Shown here: piece by piece, positions 34,196 through 42,286 of the stretch
How the letters are laid out: each line of letters begins with the position of its first letter
How positions within the stretch are numbered: position 1 is the first letter of the stretch
NCBI GenBank assembly: GCA_031265585.1
Contig: JAISCL010000070.1
Coordinates: 1 to 47,132 of the forward strand
Source: Tannerella sp.
Lineage (GTDB): Bacteria; Bacteroidota; Bacteroidia; Bacteroidales; Tannerellaceae
Length of the DNA stretch: 47,132 bases
Reading direction: 5' to 3'
Notes under the pieces: model-generated
What the model saw: only the letters and a program-made list of their open reading frames with translations
What the model was told of the DNA's origin: nothing
Databases searched by the model: none
Made by a program: the position numbers and the translations under genes

Positions 34196-35455
34196 ATGGG
34201 ATCGCTCTACTTCAAACAGGCCCTGGCAAATCTCCGGGAAAATCCGCAGGTCACGCTCCTCACGGTTACAGGCACCGCCCTGTCTGTAGCCATGATGCTG
34301 GTACTGGTGCTGGTCTGCCAGGTAAGGACAGCCTCCTTTCCGCCCGTTTCCGAACGGCACCGCATCCTTTATATCCCGATCATTCAGGGCCTCAACAAAG
34401 ACAGGGCCGGATTCAGCGGCGGAGGACTGGGCTACCGCATCGTGCGCGACTGTTTTTACCCGATGAGCCTGCCCGAAGCGGTTTCCGCCGCATCCTCCGA
34501 AGTCCTGCAGAAACATACGGCTGTTCCCGGAAACAAAACCGTCCGGGAGACCGATGTCAAAGAAACGGATGCGAACTTCTGGAAACTGTTCGACTTCCGC
34601 TTCCTGGACGGGAAGCCCTTTACGGAAGAAATGTTCGCGTCGGCCATGCCGGTTGCCGTGATCAGCGACCGCGTCGCACGGGAATTTTTCGGCACAACAG
34701 CGGCGGCAGGCCGGACGATCCGGCTCGACTTTGTGGAATATTCGGTCACCGGCGTCGTCGCCTCCGTAAGCAAAGCCGTAGAGGAGGCATACGGTGAGGT
34801 CTGGACGCCCTATTCATTAAACGGTGAGATCATGAAAGGAGACATTGCGGAAGGCATTGGCGGAAAGCTGCAGGTCTTCCTGCTGGGTAAATCGCCTGCC
34901 GGTTTCGATGCGATCCGGCAGGAAGCGCACAGCCGGATTGCGACGTTCAACGAAGGCCAGCGGGAGTTTTTCGCCCACATCTGGAAGCAGCCCGTCACAG
35001 GTACGCAACGAATGTTTTACCATATACAGGAAGACCGCCTGCACGGGAACGCTTCCGGCATGTTCTCCCTGGCCGCCCTGTTCCTTTTCCTGCCGGTATT
35101 CAACCTGCTGGGGATCATGTCTGTCCGCATCCGCAAACGCGCGTCCGAAATCGGCATAAGGAAAGCCTTCGGCGCCACGGCATGGGACATGACGGGGCAA
35201 ATCCTCGCCGAAAACCTGCCGGTAACCTTTCTCGGCGGACTGGCCGGCCTCCTCCTCTCGGTTCTTTTCTTCTACCTCGCCAAAGACGGACTGCTCGAAC
35301 GGACAGACGTAAACCTCCAGCCGGCGATGATTATAAAACCCGCCCTCTTTGCCGGAGCCGTCCTGACCTGCCTGCTGATCAACCTGCTCTCGACCGCCCT
35401 CCCCGCCTGGCGAATCTCAAAAGAAACCGTCATCCGTAATCTCTCGCAGAAATGA
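34196..35455 (+). CDS. FtsX/MacB-type ABC permease, type A
   Basis: A 419-aa permease. It has an N-terminal amphipathic part and helix (LLTVTGTALSVAMMLVLVLV), then a large periplasmic MacB core domain of about 240 residues (FWKLFDFRFLDGKPFTEEMF is the usual MacB_PCD motif). Three C-terminal helices start at about 285, with the conserved cytosolic segment ASEIGIRKAFGATAWDMTGQ. It overlaps the next gene by ATGA. It closely resembles the permease at 36747 and forms with it the A/A' pair of the A-B-A'-B' series. Confidence 0.9.
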   Translation: MGSLYFKQALANLRENPQVTLLTVTGTALSVAMMLVLVLVCQVRTASFPPVSERHRILYIPIIQGLNKDRAGFSGGGLGYRIVRDCFYPMSLPEAVSAASSEVLQKHTAVPGNKTVRETDVKETDANFWKLFDFRFLDGKPFTEEMFASAMPVAVISDRVAREFFGTTAAAGRTIRLDFVEYSVTGVVASVSKAVEEAYGEVWTPYSLNGEIMKGDIAEGIGGKLQVFLLGKSPAGFDAIRQEAHSRIATFNEGQREFFAHIWKQPVTGTQRMFYHIQEDRLHGNASGMFSLAALFLFLPVFNLLGIMSVRIRKRASEIGIRKAFGATAWDMTGQILAENLPVTFLGGLAGLLLSVLFFYLAKDGLLERTDVNLQPAMIIKPALFAGAVLTCLLINLLSTALPAWRISKETVIRNLSQK

Positions 35456-36723
35456 TGATACGCCATATCCTCAAACAGACCGTCACCTGCCGCCGCCTGA
35501 ACAGCTGGATTCTCCTCGAACTGGCAGGCGTCGCCTTTTTCCTTTTCCTGATGACCGATTTCTTCTGGATCAGGCTCAAAAACTACACGGAACCCACAGG
35601 ATTCGACATTGAAAACACGTACGTCCTGAAATTTAAAACGCTGCACCCCACCGCACCGGACTACGCCGACCCCGGGCAGAGCGCCCGGACGCCCGCCGAA
35701 GACCTGTTCCGCATCATCGACCGCATAAAACTGAACCCGGAGATCGAACACGTATCCCTGTCCCTCCATTCTTCCCCCTACTCAATGGGCGGCTACTGGA
35801 ACAGCCTGAGAATCGACTCCGCACGCACCCCCTCCATACGCTGCCGGCAGGTAACGCCTTCCTGGTTCGACGTGTTCCGCATACGGACGGCGGACGGCAA
35901 GCCGCTCAAAATCGAAGAAACCGGATACAAACAGGTGATCCTGACGAAAGACGTCGCCGAACTGCTCTGCGGAGATGCCGCCGGCGCCAACGGCAGGGAA
36001 ATCCATACGGACAACGACCCGGAAGACCCCGACCGCACCGCCCGCGTAACAGGAGTGACAGGCCTGCTGAAGCGCCAGGAATTTTTCCCCTACGAAGGAG
36101 CCTATTTCGAAATCCTCCCGCCGTCCGGATTTGAACAGTGGATGGCGACGAACGGCAACATCACGCAGATCGACGTCTGCATCCGTGCACGTCCGGGAAG
36201 CGGACCCGGCTTCCGCGACCGTTTCCTCTCCGGAATGGGCGACCGCCTGAAGGAAAACAACCTCTACGTCTCCTCCCTGATCCCCTCGTCCCGCCTCCGG
36301 GACGGAGTAGTCGGAAAAGACATCCGCGAAAACATCCTGCCCATGACCTGTGTCTCGGCATTCGTCCTGGTCACCGTTTTCCTGGGCGTATTCGCCTCCT
36401 TCCAGCTGCGCATCCGTCAGCGGCGGAGCGAAATCGGCATCCGCATGGCCATGGGAGCCGGCAAAAACCGGATCCGCAGCCACATCGTACAGGAAAGCCT
36501 GCTGCTGATGGCCCTGGCCACCGTACCGGCCTTTATCGCTTACCTGAACATGCTGCATGCCGGAATACTCGACGTCTGGCGCCTGCCCCTCTCGGCCGGG
36601 CGCATCGCCGTCACGTTTGCAGGCGCCGTCGTCCTGCTGTCCGCCGTCGTGGCGGGAAGCGCCCTGTGGCCTGCCGGACGCGCCGCATCCATACACCCGG
36701 CCGAAGCGCTGAAAGAAGAATAA
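35452..36723 (+). CDS. FtsX/MacB-type ABC permease, type B
   Basis: A 423-aa permease starting MMIRHILKQTVTCRRLNSWI, with a first helix LLELAGVAFFLFLMTDFFWI, a periplasmic domain with FDVFRIRTADGKPLKIEETG, and C-terminal helices preceded by RRSEIGIRMAMGAGKNRIRS. Compared with type A its last part lacks the E-N-L...GG-x-x-G pattern, which also holds for the B' permease at 38060. The start overlaps the previous stop by ATGA, implying coupled translation and a 1:1 A/B ratio. Confidence 0.9.
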   Translation: MMIRHILKQTVTCRRLNSWILLELAGVAFFLFLMTDFFWIRLKNYTEPTGFDIENTYVLKFKTLHPTAPDYADPGQSARTPAEDLFRIIDRIKLNPEIEHVSLSLHSSPYSMGGYWNSLRIDSARTPSIRCRQVTPSWFDVFRIRTADGKPLKIEETGYKQVILTKDVAELLCGDAAGANGREIHTDNDPEDPDRTARVTGVTGLLKRQEFFPYEGAYFEILPPSGFEQWMATNGNITQIDVCIRARPGSGPGFRDRFLSGMGDRLKENNLYVSSLIPSSRLRDGVVGKDIRENILPMTCVSAFVLVTVFLGVFASFQLRIRQRRSEIGIRMAMGAGKNRIRSHIVQESLLLMALATVPAFIAYLNMLHAGILDVWRLPLSAGRIAVTFAGAVVLLSAVVAGSALWPAGRAASIHPAEALKEE

Positions 36724-36746
36724 ACCCGTTAAAATTACTGATAAAA

Positions 36747-38048
36747 ATGTTACTGATTCACTTCAAACAGGCATGGAACCTGATCGGACAGGAGAAACTT
36801 TTCAGCTCCCTGTATATCATCGGAACGGGACTGTCCATCACCGTCGTGACGGCGCTCTCGATTGTCTACTACATCCGCATAGCCAATATCTATCCGGAAA
36901 CAAACCGCGACAGGATGCTGACCGTCACAAGCGCCCTCGAAGAAAGTCCCGACGGAGACATAAGCAGCTCCCAGCTCTCTTATATGACCGTCGAAACCTG
37001 CTTCCTGCCGCTGCAGGAAGCGGAAGCCGTCTCCGTCATCTACGAAGCGTGGGGAAGGGAGCACTACGTACAGCCCGAAGGCAGCCGCGAGCAGCTCCCC
37101 GTCACCGTCAAGTACGTGAACAGCGGCTTCTGGAAAGTCTTCGACTTCCGCTTCCTCCGGGGAGCGCCCTTCACCGAAGCCGATTTCCAGTCGGGCATCC
37201 GGTCGGCCGTCCTGTCGGAATCCATGTCGAAACGCCTTTTCGGCGCCGCCGATGCCACCGGCCGGTACGTATCCCTGAATTTTATGCCCTGCCGGGTCTG
37301 CGGCGTAGTCAAAGACGTCTCCTTCGTCACCGAAACCGCTTACGCCCAGATCTGGATCCCCTATACGGTGGATCCCGACTGTAAAACCTTTCGCTTCGGC
37401 AAAGCAGGCACGCTGGGCAGCTTCAGGGCCGACATCCTGGCGCCTTCGGCCGGCGACCGGGAAAAGATACGGAACGAAGCGCTCGACAACGTCCGCAAAC
37501 TGAACGCCACCCTGCCGGAGCGGATCGAACTGAAACTGATGGGACAGCCCGACCGCCACTGGGAAAGCATCTTCCGCCTCAATTCCAACGAAGCGCCCGA
37601 CTTTACAAAAATATTCCTCCGGTACGGCCTCATCTTCCTCGTCCTGCTCCTCATACCGGGCATCAGCCTTTCGGGAATGACGGATTCGCGCATGGAACGC
37701 CGCCTCTCCGAAATGGGCATACGCCGTGTCTTCGGAGCGCCCGTAAGCCGGCTGATGGGACAGATCTTCTCCGAAAACCTCCTGTTCACCCTGCTCGGAG
37801 GATGCGCCGGACTGATCTTCTCCTGGCTGCTCATCCTCCTCTGTTCGGACTGGATCATGACCGTCGGACAGGGCTGGCGGTCGATCCCTCCGGACGGAAC
37901 GGACGTCGTCTTCACGCCCGCCATGCTGATCAACATCCCCGCCTTCCTGATCACCCTGGCCGTCTGTTTCCTCCTCAACCTCGTCACCGCCGTTATCCCC
38001 GCCTGGCGCGCCTCGCACCGAGACCTGATCCTTTCAATTAAAAATTAA
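36747..38048 (+). CDS. FtsX/MacB-type ABC permease, type A'
   Basis: A 433-aa permease, paralog of the type A gene at 34196: HFKQAWNLIGQEKLFSSLYI, then FDFRFLRGAPFTEADFQSGI, then RLSEMGIRRVFGAPVSRLMG and QIFSENLLFTLLGGCAGLIF. The frame extends much further upstream without a stop because it runs through the other frame of the previous gene. ATG 36747 is the start because it aligns with the N-terminus of the type A permease and lies in the 23-bp gap. Confidence 0.9.
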   Translation: MLLIHFKQAWNLIGQEKLFSSLYIIGTGLSITVVTALSIVYYIRIANIYPETNRDRMLTVTSALEESPDGDISSSQLSYMTVETCFLPLQEAEAVSVIYEAWGREHYVQPEGSREQLPVTVKYVNSGFWKVFDFRFLRGAPFTEADFQSGIRSAVLSESMSKRLFGAADATGRYVSLNFMPCRVCGVVKDVSFVTETAYAQIWIPYTVDPDCKTFRFGKAGTLGSFRADILAPSAGDREKIRNEALDNVRKLNATLPERIELKLMGQPDRHWESIFRLNSNEAPDFTKIFLRYGLIFLVLLLIPGISLSGMTDSRMERRLSEMGIRRVFGAPVSRLMGQIFSENLLFTLLGGCAGLIFSWLLILLCSDWIMTVGQGWRSIPPDGTDVVFTPAMLINIPAFLITLAVCFLLNLVTAVIPAWRASHRDLILSIKN

Positions 38049-38059
38049 AAATTAAATCC

Positions 38060-39352
38060 ATGTGGAAATCCGTTTTAAAACAAATCTGGAACCGTAAGCG
38101 CAGCAACGTATGGATTGCGCTGGAACTCCTGCCCGTCTTCTGCCTCACCTGGTACATGGTGGACTACCTGTTCGTACTGGCCTGCAATTACAGCATCCCC
38201 AACCACCGCAGCGTGGAAAATACATGGCAGATCAACCTGGCCGAATTTGACAAAAACCACCCGGAATACCAAACCGAAGCGGACAGCCCCGAAATACTGG
38301 AAGCCAACTATGCCCGCATCCTGCAGACCCTGCGCAACTATCCGGGCATCGAATCGGTCGGCATCTCCTTCGACGGCTCCACGCCCGGAGGAGGCTCCTA
38401 CCACGGACGCGGCTTCCGCAACGCACGGGACACAACCCGCACAGCCGGCGGACAAAGCATCACCGTAGACCCCGGAAACGACTACTTTAAAGTATTCCGG
38501 TTCTCCGCCGAAAACGGACAGAAACCCGTCTCCACCGCCGACTTTGAATGGGCGCCCAACGCCATCATCCTGAGCCGTTCCGCAGCCGGTGCGCTTTTCC
38601 CCGGCGAAAACGCCTTTGGCCGGGAACTGGAAACAGGCGGCGGTTCCGAACACAAATACACGGTCATCGGCATCCTCGACGACTGCAAGCGCTTCGACCA
38701 CCTGCGCCCGCAGCATTATTTTTACATCCCCCGCCGGCTCGACGCCGGCAACCTGCGGCACGCCGAAATATCCGTCCGCTACCATCCCTCCCTGTCCGGC
38801 CCGAAATTCGCCGAACAGTTCAAAACCGACATGACCGCCGCCCTGCAAATTGGAAACTTCTACCTCCTGAGCATCGTCTCCTACGCCAAAATCGGGCACG
38901 ACATCGCCCGTCGCTACGGCCTCGACAACGACATCCGGCTGCGCGTCTGCCTGATGATCTTCTTCCTGCTCTGCATATTCCTCTGCGTAATGGGAGCCTT
39001 CTGGTACCGGGTCAGCCTGCGCCCGAACGAAATCGGCCTGCGAAAAGCAATGGGAGCCACCCGCACCGGCATACACGCAAGCCTGATGATCGAAGGCGTC
39101 TGGCTCCTGCTGCTCGTCACCCTCCCGGCGATGCTGACGGAATACCAGTTCGTGCACGCCGGCCTGATCGACACCCTCGGCCGCGAAAGAGCGCCCGACC
39201 CGGCATACCTCCCCGACCGCACCGTCCCCCGTTTCCTCCTCACGAACGCCCTCACGTTCCTCCTTTTACTGGCCGTCATCATCGCAGCCATCCGGCTCCC
39301 GGCCCGGAAAGCCGCCTCCCTGCCCCCCGCCGAAGCCCTGCACTACGAATAG
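38060..39352 (+). CDS. FtsX/MacB-type ABC permease, type B'
   Basis: A 430-aa permease, paralog of type B at 35452. MWKSVLKQIWNRKRSNVWIA starts it, with helix LLPVFCLTWYMVDYLFVLA, periplasmic core GNDYFKVFRFSAENGQKPVS, and C-terminal RPNEIGLRKAMGATRTGIHA with a shortened final loop. It is the last ABC gene. The 11-bp gap before it holds AAAAATTAAAAATTAAA simple sequence. The four permeases in order A-B-A'-B' imply two heterodimers, probably produced by duplication of an A-B pair. Confidence 0.9.
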   Translation: MWKSVLKQIWNRKRSNVWIALELLPVFCLTWYMVDYLFVLACNYSIPNHRSVENTWQINLAEFDKNHPEYQTEADSPEILEANYARILQTLRNYPGIESVGISFDGSTPGGGSYHGRGFRNARDTTRTAGGQSITVDPGNDYFKVFRFSAENGQKPVSTADFEWAPNAIILSRSAAGALFPGENAFGRELETGGGSEHKYTVIGILDDCKRFDHLRPQHYFYIPRRLDAGNLRHAEISVRYHPSLSGPKFAEQFKTDMTAALQIGNFYLLSIVSYAKIGHDIARRYGLDNDIRLRVCLMIFFLLCIFLCVMGAFWYRVSLRPNEIGLRKAMGATRTGIHASLMIEGVWLLLLVTLPAMLTEYQFVHAGLIDTLGRERAPDPAYLPDRTVPRFLLTNALTFLLLLAVIIAAIRLPARKAASLPPAEALHYE

Positions 39353-39402
39353 GAAGGCATCTCCGCAACATCCGGATCTCTCCTGATCTGCATCCCGGAG
39401 AA

Positions 39403-39478
39403 GTACGTCCGCAACTTCCGTACATACATCCGCGAACTCCGGACGTACATTCGCGATATTCGGATGTACATCCTCTCC
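39403..39478. repeat. Decayed 21-bp tandem repeat
   Basis: Units beginning GTACGTCCGCAACTTCCG (39403), ATACATCCGCGAACTCCG (39424), GTACATTCGCGATATTCG (39445) and a partial at 39466, exactly 21 bp apart. In frame it reads as a TYIRELR/TYIRDIR heptad series. Confidence 0.75.
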
Positions 39479-39655
39479 CACCCGGAAGAAGACTGGGGCA
39501 AGCTGCTCTATTTCGCCCTCGCATACCAGAACCGCCGGGGCGAAATGGGCGCCTGGAGCCCGATCCGCTCCGTCATCATCCCGGGCATGAAGATCCATTA
39601 TAAACCGGAACCCGTAACGGATGGCCGTTACGAAACCGAAAAGAACCCCAACTAA
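39464..39655 (+). pseudogene. Fragment of a Bacteroidales C-terminal Ig-like domain
   Basis: From ATG 39464 the frame reads MYILSHPEEDWGKLLYFALA, then YQNRRGEMGAWSPIRSVIIP. The G-K-x-L/V-Y-F-A-L/R-x-x-x-N-x-x-G-E-x-G-x-W-S-x-I-x-S-x-I-I-P pattern is, from memory, the usual end of a common Bacteroidales hypothetical protein. Here only this tail is present, directly after the 21-bp repeat, with no ribosome site, so it looks like a remnant in the 370-bp gap after the permeases. Confidence 0.5.
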
Positions 39656-39685
39656 TTGCCGGCTGAAAAAAAAGTCCTATATTTG
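39656..39685 (+). promoter_or_regulatory. Bacteroidetes promoter of the plug-repeat gene
   Basis: TTG (39656-39658), 19-bp spacer, TATATTTG (39678-39685), then ATG at 39724. This ordinary promoter separates the gene from the sigma-54-driven units on either side. Confidence 0.7.
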
Positions 39686-39723
39686 CACCGGAACAATTCA
39701 CACACTTAAAACATACCCGTACA

Positions 39724-40575
39724 ATGAAAAAAAACAGCTCCTATCCCGCAAAAACAGGCCTGTCCCTGTTCGTATTAACCCTCCTCCTGTGGACATTTGC
39801 AGCGCCGGAATCCGTGCATGCACAAAAAAAAGCCACCGCATCCCGGACATCCGCCGGAAAACAGTACACGATCACATTCGCAGACGGCGCCGCCACTTCG
39901 ACCATAAAAGGATCGGCAGGCCCTCCCCTGCTGATTGTTGACGGAAAAAAATCCGACAAAAAAATAGAAGAACTGGATGCCGGAGACATCCTGACCGTTT
40001 CCGCCCTGGTCAACGAGTATGCCATTGCAGTATACGGCAAAGAAGCCGAAAACGGCGTTTTCGAAATAATGACAAAATCCAGCCCTCGAAGGGCTGACGC
40101 TTCCGTTGTAAATGAGATTAACCGGATAAAATCCGAAAATTTAAAACTGACGGGAGATCTGCTGATCCTTGTAGACGGTGAACAGTATGATGAGAAGAAC
40201 CTTGACCGGATCAAGCTTAAAGATGTTGCCAACCTTTCCATTTCAAAGGATACGGCATTCACGAAACAGTACGGGGAAGAAGAAAAAAACGGCGTCATCC
40301 GGATCACAACAAAAAAATCCGGCCTTTCCGGGGATGACATTCCCGTTGTAAATGAGACTGACCGGGCAAAATCCGAAACGTCAAAACCGGCGGGAGATCC
40401 GCTGATCTTTGTAGACGGTGAACAGCATGACAAGGAGTACCTTGCCCGGATCAAGGCTGAAGATGTTGATTCCTTTTTCATTTTAAAGGATACAGCAGCC
40501 ACGAAACAGTACGGGGAAAAGGGAAAAAACGGTGTCATCCGGATCACAACAAAAAACGGGAAAAAAGCGGAATAA
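39724..40575 (+). CDS. Secreted protein with three TonB-plug-like repeats
   Basis: A 283-aa protein with signal peptide (MKKNSSYPAKTGLSLFVLTL, cleavage near VHA-QK). Then three copies of a 50-55-residue unit: PLLIVDGKKSDKKIEELDAG, DLLILVDGEQYDEKNLDRIK and DPLIFVDGEQHDKEYLARIK. Each closes with a G-x-x-x-x-N-G-V-x-x-I-x-T-K strand. This is the plug-domain motif of SusC-like TonB-dependent receptors (P-L-x-x-V-D-G ... L-K-D-A-A-A-T-x-x-Y-G-x-x-x-x-N-G-V-I-x-I-T-T-K), but without any barrel. Repeats 2 and 3 are a recent 240-bp DNA duplication. It might act as a periplasmic partner or decoy of a receptor, or bind the exported substrate. Function is unknown. Confidence 0.8.
   Translation: MKKNSSYPAKTGLSLFVLTLLLWTFAAPESVHAQKKATASRTSAGKQYTITFADGAATSTIKGSAGPPLLIVDGKKSDKKIEELDAGDILTVSALVNEYAIAVYGKEAENGVFEIMTKSSPRRADASVVNEINRIKSENLKLTGDLLILVDGEQYDEKNLDRIKLKDVANLSISKDTAFTKQYGEEEKNGVIRITTKKSGLSGDDIPVVNETDRAKSETSKPAGDPLIFVDGEQHDKEYLARIKAEDVDSFFILKDTAATKQYGEKGKNGVIRITTKNGKKAE
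40101..40575. repeat. 240-bp tandem duplication inside the plug-repeat gene
   Basis: 40101-40340 and 40341-40575 are near-identical over long stretches (CCGTTGTAAATGAGA, GTAGACGGTGAACAG, CGAAACAGTACGGGGAA), giving repeats 2 and 3 of the protein. The period is a multiple of 3, so copy number could change without breaking the frame. Confidence 0.85.
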
Positions 40576-40609
40576 AACCGCCACCGCCCGAAGCATCCCG
40601 CCACCCGCA

Positions 40610-40644
40610 TGCCGTAAAATGAACACCCTGTCCGGAAACGGACA
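40610..40644 (+). promoter_or_regulatory. Activator-type binding sites upstream of the TolC-like gene
   Basis: Perfect inverted repeat TGTCCG-GAAA-CGGACA (40629-40644). A weak second copy TGCCGT-AAAA-TGAACA (40610-40625) lies 19 bp upstream, the same 19-bp offset as the pair before the adaptor gene. Confidence 0.65.
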
Positions 40645-40688
40645 CTTCCGGAAAAGAAAAACCGCCTGTTTTCAACGTCTTACATCTG

Positions 40689-40704
40689 TGGCATACTATT
40701 TGCC
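40689..40704 (+). promoter_or_regulatory. Sigma-54 promoter of the TolC-like gene
   Basis: TGGCATACTATTTGCC fits TGGCAYRnnnnTTGCW at 15 of 16 positions, including GG at -24 and GC at -12 with exact spacing. It ends 26 bp before ATG 40730. Confidence 0.8.
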
Positions 40705-40729
40705 AAACCGCCGGTAAAAGAGTTGAAAA

Positions 40730-42202
40730 ATGAAAAAGTTATACCGGACAGGAGCTTTTCTATTACTGACGGCCGCGTCCCTGCATGCAGACAGCATCCG
40801 GCTTACGCTGAAAGAGGCCATCCTCCTGGCGCAGATCCGCTCCGTAGATGCCGCCGTTGCACTGAATGAACTCAAAACAGCCTACTGGGAATACCGGACA
40901 CACCTGGCAGACCAGCTGCCGGAAATAAACCTGACCGGAACGCTCCCTTCCTATCAGAACAACTACAGCCGGTACCAGCAGCCGGACGGCGCCTATACGT
41001 ACCTGCGCAATAACTACACGGGAATAAGCGGGAAAATATCCGTCGACCAGCATATTGCGCTCACGGGAGGCACCGTCTCCTTCAATACCTCGCTTGATCT
41101 CACCCGCCAGTTAGGCGCGGGCGCCTATAACGAATACATGAGCATCCCCTTCGGCATCACACTGCAGCAGCCTGTTTTCGGCGTGAACAGCCATAAATGG
41201 AAACGGCGCATCGAACCCGTACGTTACCGGGAAGCCAAAGCAGCCTACATCGAAAGCGTTGAGGAGGTTACACTCACGGCCATCGCCCTTTTCTTTAACC
41301 TGCTGCAGGCGAAGGAAAACCTGGCCATCGCCGGCCAGAACCTGGAAAACGCAACCCGGCTGCACGATATTGCCGTCGCCCGGCGCGAAATCGGCCATAT
41401 CTCGGAAAACGAACGGATGCAGCTGGAACTGTCCGCACTGCAGGCGAAAGGCCTCGTGACGGAAGCGCAGTCCGGCCTCAAGGCCTGCATCTTCCAGCTG
41501 CGCTCCTTCCTCGGATTCAGCGAACAGGACATGATCGATCCCATACTGCCCGAATCCGTCCCCTCGTTCCGGATGGTTTACCGGGACGTACTCGAAAAGG
41601 CGCAGGAAAACAATTCGCTGGCGCAAAACATCCTGCGCCGCAGGCTGGAAGCGGACTATGCCGTCGCCTCGGCCAAAGGCAACCGGCGAAGCATCAACCT
41701 GTACGCCACCGTCGGATACACCGGGAAAGAGATGGCTGTCGAAAAGGCCTATCATCAGCTGAAAGGAAACCAGATCGTCGAAGTGGGCGTAAGCGTGCCG
41801 GTACTCGACTGGGGCAAGCGCAGGGGCAAAGTGAAAGTGGCGGAATCGAACCGGGAAGTCATCCTGTCACGCACCCGGCAGGAACAGATGAACTTCAACC
41901 AGAATATCTTCCTGCTGGTCGAAAATTTCAATAACCAGGCCGGACAGCTGGAAATCGCCCGGCAGGCAGACCGGATCGCCGAAAAACGCTACAAGACCTC
42001 CATCGAGACTTTTATGATCGGGAAAATAAATATCCTCGACCTGAACGACGCCCGGCAGTCAAAAGACGAAGCCCGGCTGAAACATATCCGGGAACTGTAT
42101 AGCTACTGGAACTGTTTCTACAATATACGCAGTGTCACGCTCCACGATTTCATCGCAGGAGAGAACCTGGAAGCTGACTTTGAAACAATTATCAGGCGCT
42201 GA
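40730..42202 (+). CDS. TolC-family outer membrane efflux protein
   Basis: A 490-aa protein with signal peptide (MKKLYRTGAFLLLTAASLHA). Two structural repeats of long helices and beta strands are visible. The first contains LTLKEAILLAQIRSVDAAVA and YWEYRTHLADQLPEINLTGT. The second contains VGVSVPVLDWGKRRGKVKVA and KTSIETFMIGKINILDLNDA, the usual TolC closing motif. It forms a trimeric channel from the outer membrane into the periplasm and should pair with the MacA-like adaptor. It has its own sigma-54 promoter and activator site, matched to that of the adaptor. Confidence 0.93.
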   Translation: MKKLYRTGAFLLLTAASLHADSIRLTLKEAILLAQIRSVDAAVALNELKTAYWEYRTHLADQLPEINLTGTLPSYQNNYSRYQQPDGAYTYLRNNYTGISGKISVDQHIALTGGTVSFNTSLDLTRQLGAGAYNEYMSIPFGITLQQPVFGVNSHKWKRRIEPVRYREAKAAYIESVEEVTLTAIALFFNLLQAKENLAIAGQNLENATRLHDIAVARREIGHISENERMQLELSALQAKGLVTEAQSGLKACIFQLRSFLGFSEQDMIDPILPESVPSFRMVYRDVLEKAQENNSLAQNILRRRLEADYAVASAKGNRRSINLYATVGYTGKEMAVEKAYHQLKGNQIVEVGVSVPVLDWGKRRGKVKVAESNREVILSRTRQEQMNFNQNIFLLVENFNNQAGQLEIARQADRIAEKRYKTSIETFMIGKINILDLNDARQSKDEARLKHIRELYSYWNCFYNIRSVTLHDFIAGENLEADFETIIRR

Positions 42203-42251
42203 CAGAAAAATATTTATCCGCCCCGGGACGCGGATTTCGTTTAATTGATGT

Positions 42252-42259
42252 TATATTTG
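42252..42259 (+). promoter_or_regulatory. -7 box for the two-component genes
   Basis: TATATTTG, exact TAnnTTTG, 27 bp before the regulator start. No -33 match seen. So the regulator itself is not expressed from a sigma-54 promoter. Confidence 0.5.
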
Positions 42260-42286
42260 CATCCCCAAGAAAAGAAAGGACTGACC

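Noticed and set aside
36138-36746. N-terminal 200-residue extension of the third permease
   Set aside because: It is the shifted frame of the preceding permease gene, is Arg/Pro/His-rich and lacks any domain; ATG 36747 aligns with the paralog start.
40080-40096. CAGCCCT-CGA-AGGGCTG palindrome inside the plug-repeat gene
   Set aside because: A 7-bp stem in coding sequence that keeps the frame, with no second copy noticed; not enough to call a mobile element.
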